NCBI GenBank assembly: GCA_035943935.1
Contig: DASZBR010000014.1
Location: 1 to 57,889 of the forward strand
Direction: 5' to 3'
Length of the DNA stretch: 57,889 nucleotides
Source: DASZBR01 sp035943935
GTDB taxonomy: Bacteria > Pseudomonadota > Gammaproteobacteria > DASZBR01
A program made the position numbers and the translations under genes. The notes beneath the pieces were generated by a model. The model made no database searches, had not been told where the DNA came from, and saw only the letters and a program-made list of their open reading frames with translations. Of the stretch, positions 32,538 through 42,700 are shown piece by piece. Positions within the stretch are counted from its first letter, which is position 1; the number at the start of each line of letters is the position of its first letter.

Positions 32538-32977
32538 ACTTAGATATCCATAAAATTTTGCAATATATTCCGCATCGTTATCCGTTTTTATTAATTGATC
32601 GCGTGGAAGCGTTAGATCCGGGTAAATCCATTACCGTATTAAAAAACGTGACGTATAACGAACCGTATTTCGCCGGACATTTTCCGGAAATGCCGGTGAT
32701 GCCTGGGGTATTAATTTTAGAAGCAATGGCACAAGCGGCGGGAATGTTAGCTTTTGTGACACACAATGTTAAATCTCCCGGCAAAGTTTTATATTTTTTT
32801 GCGGGTATTGATAACGCACGATTTAAACAAGTGGTTTCACCCGGTGATCAATTACGTTTGCATATGGTGCTTGAACGCGAACGCCAAGATGTGTGGAAAT
32901 TTCACGGTAAAGCGATGGTAGGTGATAAATTAGCCTGTGAAGCCGATCTGATTATTGCCGGGAGAAAAGATAAGTGA
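32534..32977 (+). CDS. fabZ: 3-hydroxyacyl-ACP dehydratase FabZ
   Basis: This 147-residue hot-dog-fold enzyme dehydrates 3-hydroxyacyl-ACP in fatty-acid elongation. It has YIPHRYPFLLIDRV at the N terminus and GHFPEMPVMPGVLILEAMAQ at about 48-67, with catalytic His and Glu. It competes with LpxA/LpxD for 3-hydroxyacyl-ACP, which explains its place in the operon. It overlaps both neighbours by 4 bp. Confidence 0.97.
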   Translation: MNLDIHKILQYIPHRYPFLLIDRVEALDPGKSITVLKNVTYNEPYFAGHFPEMPVMPGVLILEAMAQAAGMLAFVTHNVKSPGKVLYFFAGIDNARFKQVVSPGDQLRLHMVLERERQDVWKFHGKAMVGDKLACEADLIIAGRKDK

Positions 32978-33750
32978 TTGATTCTCACGCGATTATTAGT
33001 CCAAAAGCAAAGTTAGGTAAAAATGTCACCGTCGGGCCATTTTCTATTATCAGCGATGACGTTGAAATTGGCGATAATACCTGGATTGGTCCACATGTGT
33101 TGATTAAAGGCCCGACAAAAATTGGCACGGGCAATAAAATTTTTCAATTTGCGTCAGTGGGTGAAGATTCGCAAGATAAAAAATATGCCGGGGAAAAAAC
33201 CTTTCTTGAGATTGGCAATGATAATGTGATTCGCGAAGGGTGTACGTTAAATCGTGGAAATGCACAATTCGGTGGTATAACGAAAATAGGTAATGACAAT
33301 TTATTCATGGCGTATGCGCACGTTGCACACGATTGTGAAATTTCAAACAATATTATTTTGGCGAATAATGTTGCGTTAGCAGGACATGTGAAAGTCGAGG
33401 ACTATGCCATTCTGAGTGCTTTCTCAATGGTCCATCAATTTTGTGTGATTGGTGCGCACAGTTTTATTGCAGCCGGTACAGGCGCGAGTAAAGATGTATT
33501 GCCGTATGTTCTCGTGTCAGGCACTGCACATGATTCGTCTGTGTTTGGATTAAATTCCGTTGGTTTAAAACGTCGTGGATTTTCAGAGGAAACACTGCTG
33601 AATTTAAAACGTGCCTATAAAATTATTTTTCGTCAAAATTTGCCTGTTGCTGAGGCGATTGTTCAATTAGAAGGCATGGTTTCAGAATGCCCCGAAGTAG
33701 ATTTATTCATTACCGCGCTTAAAAATTCTTCTAGAGGCATCACGCGTTAA
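32974..33750 (+). CDS. lpxA: UDP-N-acetylglucosamine acyltransferase LpxA
   Basis: This 258-residue enzyme makes the first acyl transfer of lipid A synthesis. It shows the hexapeptide-repeat beta-helix (IISPKAKLGKNVTVGPF, then DNTWIG), catalytic His in YAHVAHDCEI, and the C-terminal helical domain (GLNSVGLKRRGFS). It starts with GTG at 32974 within the fabZ stop (GTGA). lpxB begins directly after its stop. Confidence 0.97.
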   Translation: MIDSHAIISPKAKLGKNVTVGPFSIISDDVEIGDNTWIGPHVLIKGPTKIGTGNKIFQFASVGEDSQDKKYAGEKTFLEIGNDNVIREGCTLNRGNAQFGGITKIGNDNLFMAYAHVAHDCEISNNIILANNVALAGHVKVEDYAILSAFSMVHQFCVIGAHSFIAAGTGASKDVLPYVLVSGTAHDSSVFGLNSVGLKRRGFSEETLLNLKRAYKIIFRQNLPVAEAIVQLEGMVSECPEVDLFITALKNSSRGITR

Positions 33751-34857
33751 ATGCGTATTGGCATTGTCGCAGGTGAACCCTCGGGTGATATATTAGGTTC
33801 TGAAATTATTCTCGCGCTCCGTCGTTTTTATCCTGATGCAGAATTCATCGGCGTTGCTGGGCCGAAAATGATAGCCGCGGGAGCCACGAGTTTATTTCCC
33901 ATGGAAAAACTCTCTGTCATGGGATTTACCGAAGTATTAATGCGCGCCAAAGAATTATTGGCTTTGCGTAAATCCGTCAAAGAATATTTCTTAAAAAATC
34001 CGCCCGATGTATATATTGGTATCGACTCGCCCGATTTTAATTTGCCGATAGAATTGGAACTTAAGAAAAATAATATTAAAACCGCTCATTGTAATAGCCC
34101 GACGATTTGGGCGTGGCGAGAAAAGCGTATTTTAAAAATTAAGAAAGCCGTTGATTTAATGCTCGTATTATTTCCTTTTGAAAAAAAATATTACGAACAA
34201 GCCCATATTCCCGTAAATTATATTGGCCATGTGTTGGCTGATCATATTCCACTCGATCCTAAGCCTTTACCAACAGCAAAAATTATTGCGTTACTTCCGG
34301 GTAGCAGAAAAGGCGAGATTAGCTATATTGGGCCAATATTATTAAAAGCAGCAGAAATATTATTTAAAAAATATCCCGATATAAAATTTTTAGCGCCGAT
34401 GGCCAATCAATCCAGATTGGAACAATTTGAGAAACAATATAAAACTATTGCTCCAGAACTTCCTTTAAAAATAACACTGGGAAATACGCGCGAAGTCATG
34501 GAATCTGCTCGTGTTGTTGCGCTTGCGTCTGGTACAGCAACATTAGAAGGTTTGCTGGTTAAGCGACCGATGGTTGTTTTATATAAATCCTCTTTTATTT
34601 CGTATTGGATTGTTCGTAGTTTAATTAAAATACCCTATGTATCTTTGCCCAATATATTAAGCGGCGAAAAAATTATTTCTGAATGGTTGCAATATGATGC
34701 GACGCCAGAGAATGTTGCAGCGGATATAGAAAATTATTTAAATCATCCTGAAAAGATTGAGCTATTACAGAAAAAATTTGTTGAGATACATAAGACCTTA
34801 AAATGTAATGCGGCGGAGAGGGCGGCAGAGGCGATCGCTGTACTGCTGTCATCCTGA
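33751..34857 (+). CDS. lpxB: Lipid-A-disaccharide synthase LpxB
   Basis: This 368-residue glycosyltransferase joins UDP-2,3-diacylglucosamine and lipid X. It begins IGIVAGEPSGDILG, has IGIDSPDFNL near 90, SPTIWAWR near 115, LLPGSRKGEI near 188 and SGTATLEGLL near 260, all of the LpxB family. The last residues (VLLSS) are encoded by the start of a dispersed repeat at 34842, which supplies the stop codon. The ATG abuts the lpxA stop. Confidence 0.96.
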   Translation: MRIGIVAGEPSGDILGSEIILALRRFYPDAEFIGVAGPKMIAAGATSLFPMEKLSVMGFTEVLMRAKELLALRKSVKEYFLKNPPDVYIGIDSPDFNLPIELELKKNNIKTAHCNSPTIWAWREKRILKIKKAVDLMLVLFPFEKKYYEQAHIPVNYIGHVLADHIPLDPKPLPTAKIIALLPGSRKGEISYIGPILLKAAEILFKKYPDIKFLAPMANQSRLEQFEKQYKTIAPELPLKITLGNTREVMESARVVALASGTATLEGLLVKRPMVVLYKSSFISYWIVRSLIKIPYVSLPNILSGEKIISEWLQYDATPENVAADIENYLNHPEKIELLQKKFVEIHKTLKCNAAERAAEAIAVLLSS

Positions 34858-34900
34858 GGAGCGTCTTTTCGCGACGAAGGACCTGCTTTTTAAATGACAG
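34842..34900. repeat. Dispersed repeat of the TGTCATCCTGAGG...GACGAAGGACCT type
   Basis: CTGTCATCCTGAGGAGCGTC and GACGAAGGACCTG, closed by an inverted ATGACAG at about 34893-34899, resemble a repeat type that recurs in many bacterial genomes between genes. Here it overlaps the last codons of lpxB and fills the gap before rnhB, so its insertion appears to have reshaped the lpxB C terminus. Confidence 0.55.
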
Positions 34901-34922
34901 GGGTACTATTAAAGGACATGTA

Positions 34923-35507
34923 ATGGATTTTCCCCACATTCACGCAGGCGTAGATGAAGTCGGTCGAGGTCCACTCGCAGGACCTGTCATTGCCGCTGCT
35001 GTGATTCTAAATCCCCATGATTTTATTGAGGGGTTGAAAGACTCGAAATTAATCCCGCATAAAAAGCGTGAAATATTAGCTGAGATAATAAAATCTCGCG
35101 CATTAGCGTTTGCGATTGGTCGCGCTGAAGTGGAAGAAATAGAAAAGCTGAATATCTTACAGGCAAGTTTATTAGCGATGTCGCGTGCCGTGACTCAATT
35201 ATCCGTGATACCTGAAATAGTATTGATTGATGGGAACCAGTGTCTCAAAAATTGTCCGTATCCGATGAAGGCGATTGTACGTGGCGATCAATTAGTTCCG
35301 GCCATCAGTGCTGCATCAATTATTGCGAAGGTCGCGAGAGACGCCGAAATGGTTGAATATGATAAACTCTATCCTGAATATGGGTTTGCAGGTCACAAGG
35401 GATATGGAACGCAGAAACATAGAGATTCACTGAAAAAGCATGGACCCGTAGCTATCCACCGACGATCATTTATAAAGGGTTTTCTTCATGAGCATGAGAA
35501 AGTATAA
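34923..35507 (+). CDS. rnhB: Ribonuclease HII
   Basis: This 194-residue enzyme removes ribonucleotides from RNA-DNA hybrids. It starts with AGVDEVGRGPLAGPV (catalytic Asp11-Glu12), has VLIDGNQ near 100 with the third acidic residue, KVARDAEM near 135 with the fourth, and YGFAGHKGYGT near 157. AAAGGA precedes the ATG. Its 3' end overlaps pldA by 20 bp. Confidence 0.97.
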   Translation: MDFPHIHAGVDEVGRGPLAGPVIAAAVILNPHDFIEGLKDSKLIPHKKREILAEIIKSRALAFAIGRAEVEEIEKLNILQASLLAMSRAVTQLSVIPEIVLIDGNQCLKNCPYPMKAIVRGDQLVPAISAASIIAKVARDAEMVEYDKLYPEYGFAGHKGYGTQKHRDSLKKHGPVAIHRRSFIKGFLHEHEKV

Positions 35508-36387
35508 AAAAGGTTTAGTGTTGTTGGGATTATTGTTTTCATTTGCAAATGCCTATGCTGATTCCACTACTGACAATCCTCTTCAAGATGGTCAACCTGC
35601 ACAAGATCAACCCAAAACGGTATTAGAAAAACAATTAGCCGATCAAATCAAAGCCTCTGAAAATCGATTATCCATTTCATTATTCAAGCCAACATATGTA
35701 TTGCCATACTATTACACGGGATCGCCTGATTATGCGGTGTATGCGAATAATACGCCGGACAATCAAACCGTCATGCACAATGAATTCAAAGCGCAATTCA
35801 GTTTTCTCGTGCCATTGGTGTACGACATGTTTGGCTGGAGAAATTCAGCGATTGAAATGGCGTATACCCAATTAAATTATTGGCAAGTGTATGCGAACTC
35901 ACAATATTTCCGTGAAACAGATTATAACCCTGAGTTATTTGTCCAAAAGTTTTATCAAAATTATTTATTTCGTGCAGGTGTTGAGCATCAATCGAATGGC
36001 CGTGGTGGATTGTATGAACGCAGTTGGAATCGTGCGTATCTTACTGGACAAATGTCGGGATCGGATTGGTTGGTGAGTGTAAAAGTCTGGACATTAATTT
36101 TTGCTGGCGAGTCATCTGATGAACACAATCCTGATATTTTACATTATTTAGGCCGTGATCAAATTGTGCTTTCTAAGAAGTGGGGTAACGCAACATTTTC
36201 TGTTGAAGCGCAAAATATCGAAAGTGGTTTTACACGGGGATATATTGAGCCGACGGTTTCCTATCAGTTCAGCAAACATATGTCATTCTACGGACAATAC
36301 TTCAGTGGTTATGGCCAAAGTTTGATCGAATATAACCATCGAACGAATTCAGTGGGTGTGGGTATTGCGTTTAATAATTGGATTTAA
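35488..36387 (+). CDS. pldA: Outer membrane phospholipase A1 (PldA)
   Basis: This 299-residue outer-membrane enzyme hydrolyses mislocalised phospholipids. The signal peptide ends near residue 25 (NAYADS), and a beta-barrel of about 12 strands follows. The catalytic set is intact: His167 and Ser169 in EHQSNGRGG and Asn181 in SWNR, with the same spacing as E. coli His142, Ser144 and Asn156. The Gly-rich loop after Ser supports calcium binding. Start at 35488 or the ATG six bases later. Outer-membrane phospholipases of this kind are linked to intracellular life in some pathogens. Confidence 0.94.
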   Translation: MSMRKYKKGLVLLGLLFSFANAYADSTTDNPLQDGQPAQDQPKTVLEKQLADQIKASENRLSISLFKPTYVLPYYYTGSPDYAVYANNTPDNQTVMHNEFKAQFSFLVPLVYDMFGWRNSAIEMAYTQLNYWQVYANSQYFRETDYNPELFVQKFYQNYLFRAGVEHQSNGRGGLYERSWNRAYLTGQMSGSDWLVSVKVWTLIFAGESSDEHNPDILHYLGRDQIVLSKKWGNATFSVEAQNIESGFTRGYIEPTVSYQFSKHMSFYGQYFSGYGQSLIEYNHRTNSVGVGIAFNNWI

Positions 36388-36399
36388 GCTTCTCCTATA

Positions 36400-36435
36400 T
36401 GGTCAATGGCTTACGCAATGTTAAGACATTGACCA
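36400..36435. promoter_or_regulatory. Inverted repeat, possible operator upstream of the LuxR-type gene
   Basis: TGGTCAATG (36400-36408) pairs perfectly with CATTGACCA (36427-36435), with an 18-bp spacer. It lies between pldA and the luxR-type gene, about 65 bp before that ATG. It could be an operator for a dimeric regulator or a weak terminator for pldA; no T-tract follows. Confidence 0.45.
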
Positions 36436-36498
36436 ATATCTTAATCTAATTGAAGTCTGTAGCATTCTCCTCGAAATATATAATTAGTGGGGAATGGT

Positions 36499-36750
36499 AT
36501 GGATAATTCGATAGCGTCATTTAAAAATAAGTATGTTGTTGATCCACGCTTAGCTAAAAAAGAAATCTCCTGTCTTTACTGGGCTGCTCAGGGAAAATCC
36601 TCTGAAGAGACGGCCATTCTTTTGCATCTTTCAAAAAACACCGTTGAAACCTACCGTAAGCGCATCAAAACAAAACTGAATTGTCGAAACATGGCGCATG
36701 CCGTTCATAAAGGCATACGATGTTCGTGTGGACAAGATCCCTATATTTGA
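36499..36750 (+). CDS. Stand-alone LuxR-type HTH regulator
   Basis: This 83-residue protein consists almost only of a LuxR/GerE DNA-binding domain: KEISCLYWAAQGKSSEETA, LHLSKNTVETYRKRIKTKLN and NMAHAVHKGI. The HTH covers residues about 22-75; there is no receiver or autoinducer domain. ATG at 36499 has GGGG upstream; GTG at 36487 adds four residues. Two Cys near the C terminus (CSCGQDP) are unusual. Single-domain LuxR proteins of this size occur in Legionella and Coxiella. It may regulate the toxin island that starts 179 bp downstream; the gap holds no other obvious gene. Confidence 0.85.
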   Translation: MDNSIASFKNKYVVDPRLAKKEISCLYWAAQGKSSEETAILLHLSKNTVETYRKRIKTKLNCRNMAHAVHKGIRCSCGQDPYI

Positions 36751-36929
36751 GGACTATGAAGTTTATTTATATTTTGTTACAAGATTCAAAAGAGAACACC
36801 AACGGAATGAAATCATAAAAAAAGCTTAATTTTTTAGAGAATTCACGCGATTGCAATGATAAAGTGAACTCACTAAATTTAAGACAGCACGTTTGGATAT
36901 TTTTTAATATCTAATACAGGAGGTTTAAC

Positions 36930-39728
36930 GTGGATGAAAAGAAGAAAGCACTTGTAGGTGAGAAAACCTATTTGTTACAACAGAATCATTTTTTTCAGCA
37001 GGATGGTGAAAGCGGTTCCATCAATCGGGTCGAGAGTGATGCTGAGGTTATCCAGACTGAGACTGGTGTTGTTGTAGCTCAAGATGATGATACTCTAGAT
37101 GACTTCGGTGATGATCAGAATGACGAGGAAAAACTACTTCCAGCCGTTTCGCCAGGACTTTATCGCCAAGTTGTACACTTCGTTGCTAAAGATCTCGATG
37201 ACCATCGTCCTTTTAATAAATGGGGATGGACAAAGAATTTTACTGCAGGTTTTATTTTTGTTCTCCATAAACTGTGGTTTCCTGCTTTTACAATTATGCT
37301 CATACGTGATCTCGTTGCATATGCTGCCTGCCCTCAAGATCGTTACGTCACAACACCTCTTCAAATATTAGCTGGAACTGCGGGCAATCAAATTACCATT
37401 ACCAGCAACTATGGGACTGATTTGGTTGCTGACACCACGTTATATCCACTTGCAGCGTGGGTGACTGCCGTCGCTCTTCCTATTGGTGGGGCTTTATGGA
37501 TGGCAACCCCTACACGAAATGTCATTAAGAAATGTTGGAACTATTTACCAGGACATCAAAAAGTAGAAAGAGTTTATTCATATTATGCAGCATGGAAAAA
37601 TGATCAAGCTACGGTAGGACCAACTCGCAAAGATCTTTTTTTATTGCTTACCCCATTTTTAGTTTTTTCAAATGTGAGATTGCTGTGGTTATGGATTCAT
37701 AAAATTATGGGTCGAGTCGACTATGACAATGCATATGCAGCATGTGTTGCTCAAAATAAACTCTATATCTTTTTAAAGGATTACGGTACGTATCAATGTG
37801 TCGTAGTGGATTGGCCTTTTATTGCTGACAAAGATAAATTTACCAACGACGATGCATTGAGAGCATTTTTAAGCACTATGCAAGATCCCGAATTTATTTT
37901 ATCTAAAATAGGTGATGTATTGCGCGCGAAACCTGATTTGCAAGTTATCGATCTCGAGAAACAAAATTGGGTTGATGGTTGGACTCCTGCTCAATGTCGA
38001 AACTTTTTGACGACATTTTCAAGCAAATTAAAGTCATTACAGATATTTAGTGGGCCGGGACTTATTGCACGAAATTCTTTTCCAGACGATGGTCGTATGG
38101 ATGCTTTGGTTGATTTTTTTAAGCAGGTATCTACTGAACAAGTTATTTTGAATAACTTAGGTCTTGGAGATTCGCAATTTGCTAAATTAACTCCTGTATT
38201 GCCAGGATTTTCACGTCTTGAAGTGAGGGCAAACCAAATTCAGGATTTAAGTCCATTAACGAATAATACTGAGAAGCTTGAAACTATAATAATTGATGAT
38301 AACCCTACGGGTGATTTTGGTGGACAAGTGCTTGCTGGAGAATTATCAACTGGCAAAAGTGTTTTAAGAAAAATAGGAGCGCAAAGAACAGGGATGTATG
38401 AAGATGGTTTTAATGCAATAGGTGGTGCACTTCCGCAGAGTAAATTGGAAGAATTTGATGGTGGTGGAAATCATTTTTCACAAGCCGATTTCCATGCATT
38501 TGGATGTGGAGCTGCAAACAGCACGCTACGTAAAATTAATTTAGCTGATTCAGAAGTAAACGGAGCGCAAGCGACGGCTTTAGTGTCAGCAGCAAAAAAC
38601 GGCAATTTAACTTCTGTCACACTTTCTAAAAATAATTTCGGCGCTGATGGAACTGTAAATTTTGTGGTTGCGACTGGAAAAGGTTCAATTAAATCTGTCG
38701 TAGTGGATGAGATCCCCGTAGGTGATGCTGGTGTGGAAGTTATTGCGGGCGAACTAAATCAAACGAATGTAGATGGTTTAGGATTGCATAAAGCTCAAGT
38801 TAATTCAGGTGGTTTTAAAGCACTAATTTCAAAACCCACTTTAAAAAGGTTAGATGTTTCAGGAAATCCTCATGGTGATGATTTTGCTTCCAGTCTTTCA
38901 ACTATTCCCAACAATCTTGAAGAAATAAACTTAGGTGCTACAGGTATGTCTAAGGCTGGAGCAAAGAATATTGCAAAAGCAATTTCTTCTCCTACATCAA
39001 CATTACGCGTATTAATTGTGACAGATAACGGTCTTCCTGATGAAGCGCTTGCGGCCATTATTGATGCATTACCTTTTAGTAAAGTCGAAGTATTTACTGT
39101 GAATGGAAACTCCATGGGTCCACTTGCAACAGCAGCACTTTTAAATGCTATGCCAAAGTGGATAGTGAAAGAATTTAATTTTCGTAATACGTCTATTACA
39201 AACGAGAATTTCAAACAGTTTGTACGTGCACTGCTAATACCAACACCACACGGTGAACAGATCGGCGGTGACCTTAGCATAGATCAAGCAAGAGATATGC
39301 ATGACTCTAGCAGGACAAGACCTGCAACTTCTCTTATTAAATTTGATGCTCGGGATAATGATCTTGGGTTTTCATCACAACGTGCATGTGAACAAGTGAT
39401 GTCGTGTATAGATATTGAATACAAAATAGGCAATTCAACACAAAGGTCTTCTCGTAATAGATCTTTCTTTGGTAGTAGATCAGATACATCTAGGGACATA
39501 GCTCTTCAACGTCCTCCAATACCTGTTGGTGGAAATACAAACACAAATGCAAATGGTTCTGCTTTGATATTGGGTGCTACACAGGTGCCCATCATTCTTT
39601 TAGTTTGTGTAACTTTTGGTGCGCTTGCGGGACTTTATTTGCTTTACCGCGTTACACGCAATGCTTTCAGTAAACCTAACTCCGATGAAAATTCTCTAGA
39701 AGGAACTCGCTCATGCAGCAAGAAATAA
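36930..39728 (+). CDS. Membrane-anchored leucine-rich-repeat protein upstream of the giant RHS gene
   Basis: This 932-residue protein has a polar N terminus with an acidic patch (about 50-68), three hydrophobic segments at about 105-130, 174-193 and 235-257, then leucine-rich repeats of the ribonuclease-inhibitor type from about 340 to 830 (for example LRVLIVTDNGLPDEALAAII and VEVFTVNGNSMG). A Ser/Arg- and Asn-rich linker and a last membrane span near 880-903 follow. GTG at 36930 is preceded by AGGAGG with good spacing. Its stop lies 16 bp inside the RHS gene, so both are made together. LRRs bind proteins; a docking, immunity or host-interaction role is possible. I know of no family with this architecture. 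Confidence 0.85.
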   Translation: MDEKKKALVGEKTYLLQQNHFFQQDGESGSINRVESDAEVIQTETGVVVAQDDDTLDDFGDDQNDEEKLLPAVSPGLYRQVVHFVAKDLDDHRPFNKWGWTKNFTAGFIFVLHKLWFPAFTIMLIRDLVAYAACPQDRYVTTPLQILAGTAGNQITITSNYGTDLVADTTLYPLAAWVTAVALPIGGALWMATPTRNVIKKCWNYLPGHQKVERVYSYYAAWKNDQATVGPTRKDLFLLLTPFLVFSNVRLLWLWIHKIMGRVDYDNAYAACVAQNKLYIFLKDYGTYQCVVVDWPFIADKDKFTNDDALRAFLSTMQDPEFILSKIGDVLRAKPDLQVIDLEKQNWVDGWTPAQCRNFLTTFSSKLKSLQIFSGPGLIARNSFPDDGRMDALVDFFKQVSTEQVILNNLGLGDSQFAKLTPVLPGFSRLEVRANQIQDLSPLTNNTEKLETIIIDDNPTGDFGGQVLAGELSTGKSVLRKIGAQRTGMYEDGFNAIGGALPQSKLEEFDGGGNHFSQADFHAFGCGAANSTLRKINLADSEVNGAQATALVSAAKNGNLTSVTLSKNNFGADGTVNFVVATGKGSIKSVVVDEIPVGDAGVEVIAGELNQTNVDGLGLHKAQVNSGGFKALISKPTLKRLDVSGNPHGDDFASSLSTIPNNLEEINLGATGMSKAGAKNIAKAISSPTSTLRVLIVTDNGLPDEALAAIIDALPFSKVEVFTVNGNSMGPLATAALLNAMPKWIVKEFNFRNTSITNENFKQFVRALLIPTPHGEQIGGDLSIDQARDMHDSSRTRPATSLIKFDARDNDLGFSSQRACEQVMSCIDIEYKIGNSTQRSSRNRSFFGSRSDTSRDIALQRPPIPVGGNTNTNANGSALILGATQVPIILLVCVTFGALAGLYLLYRVTRNAFSKPNSDENSLEGTRSCSKK

Positions 39729-42700
39729 CTTATCCGTATTCACCCATCACAGGTAATGGTTTAGGCACAGCTTATTCATCGCTGAGTAAAATTGGTTCAG
39801 TGCTTTCGCAAAAGGGAATCGGTGCTGCAAGTTTAGTGTGTTATCCCAATCTGTCGAACGGAAATTTATTTTTTCAAGACAGAATCTTGAGAATTGCTCA
39901 ACCTAATTTCGCATTGGAATTGGGTTTTGTTTATAACAGTCAGGCAACAGATCCTACAAAAGCGTGGCGATTTGCACACAAAAAATTTGCATCGTTATCG
40001 GCAAATGAAACTGTAGCTGTATTAGAAGAAGCTGATGGGCATGTTACAAAATATGTGAAATCGGGTATGTACTATTATGCAGAAGATTCCGTCAATGGCA
40101 CAAAGTTTATGCGATTTGATGAGGCCACAAATTTTTGGATATTGCATGATTCATCAACAGGAATTGTAGAGTTTTATGATAAAGATGGATTGTTACGTAA
40201 AAAAACAGATGTGGAGGGTAGAGCAACTACTTATGAATATACAAATGGGCAGTTATCACGGATTACAACGCCAGCGCTGAATAACTATGAAATACGACGT
40301 GATGGAAATTCAGTGGCTATTTATGACGCTGATCACAACCGTCCATTACAGTTGTATACATTTGATAATCAAAATCGATTGCTTTCAAGTTCAACGCCTG
40401 ATGCTTATGGAATAAATTACACTTATAAAGATAACACGGCATTAGTTAATACAGTGCAGCAATCAGATGGTACTCAGATAGCTTTTACTTTTCTTAATAA
40501 TACTGTGCAGACAATCACTACGGGTAAAAGCATTGATGGAAATAATGATGAGTCCTCATCTGCTACATCTACAATTACCTATGCAGATAACACTCATCCT
40601 AATCAGGCATGGATAGAAGACGGCATAAATAGTCGCACGACAATGATCTATGATCAGCATAATGATACGACACAAGTAACGCGTCAGAATGGTTATAACC
40701 TTGCTTCAGCAGTAACCGACAACACAATCTACACCTATCATGCACAAACTGGCCAACTTGAAACAATCACTCATCCTGGGGCGGGCATCGAGCATCGTGA
40801 TTACGATCCTAAGTATTTTAATTTATTGAAAATGCGCACAGAACCGAATGGTCAAATAGCAAGATCTGTTTATATTACTGATTCTGAAACGATAAAAAAA
40901 CTCTGCGATATTCACTATGAAGATGTTGCGTTAACAAAACCTGTTATTACGCGATATGTATATGAGCCTATTCAAGATGCAGGAACAGTTAGTTTGTTTT
41001 TGCGTTTTAAAATCAGTCCTGAAGGAAGGGTGACAGAGTATCGTCGTGTCCCGAGCAATGATCCTAATAATAGAAATACGGTTTCTGAAAGAACCTATCT
41101 CGATTCGCTTATGAAAGTTAATGGAGAGACTTCACCACCCTTAGCTGCTATGGAAATGTGGCTAAAAAAACAAAATCCGAGTCGTGTGAGTTTAAAAACC
41201 TATGGTTATGACTCAACGGGTCAGATTAATAAAATTACGCGATTTACAGATATTGATGCAAATGGCAATGGCATTGTAAATGCAGGAACAGGTGTTGAAG
41301 ATGTTTATCACAATATATTTGGAAATATCGAGCAAACACAGATCAAAACAGTTACGGATATAGCTATCACAAGTCAGTCATATGATGATTTGCAGCGAGT
41401 GACTCGTAAGGTTGATGCGCTAAAAAATGAAACAAAAACAGAATATTTAGACCACGAATCTCAACTTAGGACAACTTACGCTAATGGAAAAATTAATCTT
41501 CAGCAATTAAATCCGCGTGGGTTAGCTGTATTAGAACAAGCTTCTATTGATGCAATAGATAAAAATGCCAAACCACGTAATCAAGAATATCTAAGAGATG
41601 TTGGTGGTCGTGTTGTTGTTACAACATTAGCAGATAAGTCTCAAGTCTATACTTATTATGATAGACAAAATCGTTTAGGGTTCACGGTAACGGCTTTGGG
41701 TATAGTTACAGAATTTCGGTACGATGCGCAAAATCGTTTTAATACAAAAATCCAATACGCTCAAAAAGTTGCTATTAAAAAGCTATGGATAAGTTATCCG
41801 CCAAAACCTGGAGTCCCACCTGATGCAAGTCAGTTAATAGCAGAGCTGAATAAACTTGATTCTACGGGAAATCACGTTTCGTATACGTTCTTCGATAAAT
41901 CTGGTCGTGAAGCTTACACAGTTGATGCTGAAAATTTTGTTACCCAGTACTTCTATGACAATTTAAATCGAAAAATTGCGACCGTTGCTTATGCAACAAA
42001 ATTGAGTGATACAGACTTAGCTAAATTAAAAACGGGCGTGGCCATAACTCTCCCACAAGACTTTACTAAAGATAGTTGTTCGCGATTATTTTATGACAAC
42101 GACGGGTTATTAATCGGCAGACAAGATCCCGCCGGATTTGTGACTCAGTTTGTTCGTGATGCAGGTGGGCGTATAGCGGGAAAGGTTGTTTATTATGCAA
42201 AAGCAACGCTGGATCTAACTTTATCGTTTGATGCTCTTTTGAATGCCGTATCAGGCGCTAAAAAAGGCGTCACGTTATACGCTCATGATGCACGCGGACA
42301 AATTATCGCGAAATTAAATGCAGAAGGGTTTTATACAGAATATAGCTATTCTCCTAATGGTTTGAGATTATTCGCAAAAGCCTATGCGAATAAACCTACC
42401 GGGAATTTTCCGTCAAAGCCCGTTCCTAGTGATCTGGATCAAGCAACGAATTATGAATATGACCTGTTGGGCAGAAAAACTAAAACGCATGCGCCCTTTA
42501 ATCGAGATAATGAAATTCAGTTCGATAACATGGGAAATATTATTTCAAATAAAGCTTCAGATAGCACTGCATCAAAAAGTACTGACGGCGATCATTTGCG
42601 TCAAACCGCAACGCAATATGATGGCTGGGGACAAGCGGTTAATAAAGCCAATGTTTATGTGGGCCAATTATTAGCACAAGCCAATGGTGATCCCGATAAA

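Noticed and set aside
36436..36465. CTTAATCTA-AT-TGAAGTCTG upstream of the LuxR-type gene as a third PmrA box
   Set aside because: Only the first half-site fits; the second deviates and the distance to a -10-like TAGCAT differs from the two good boxes.
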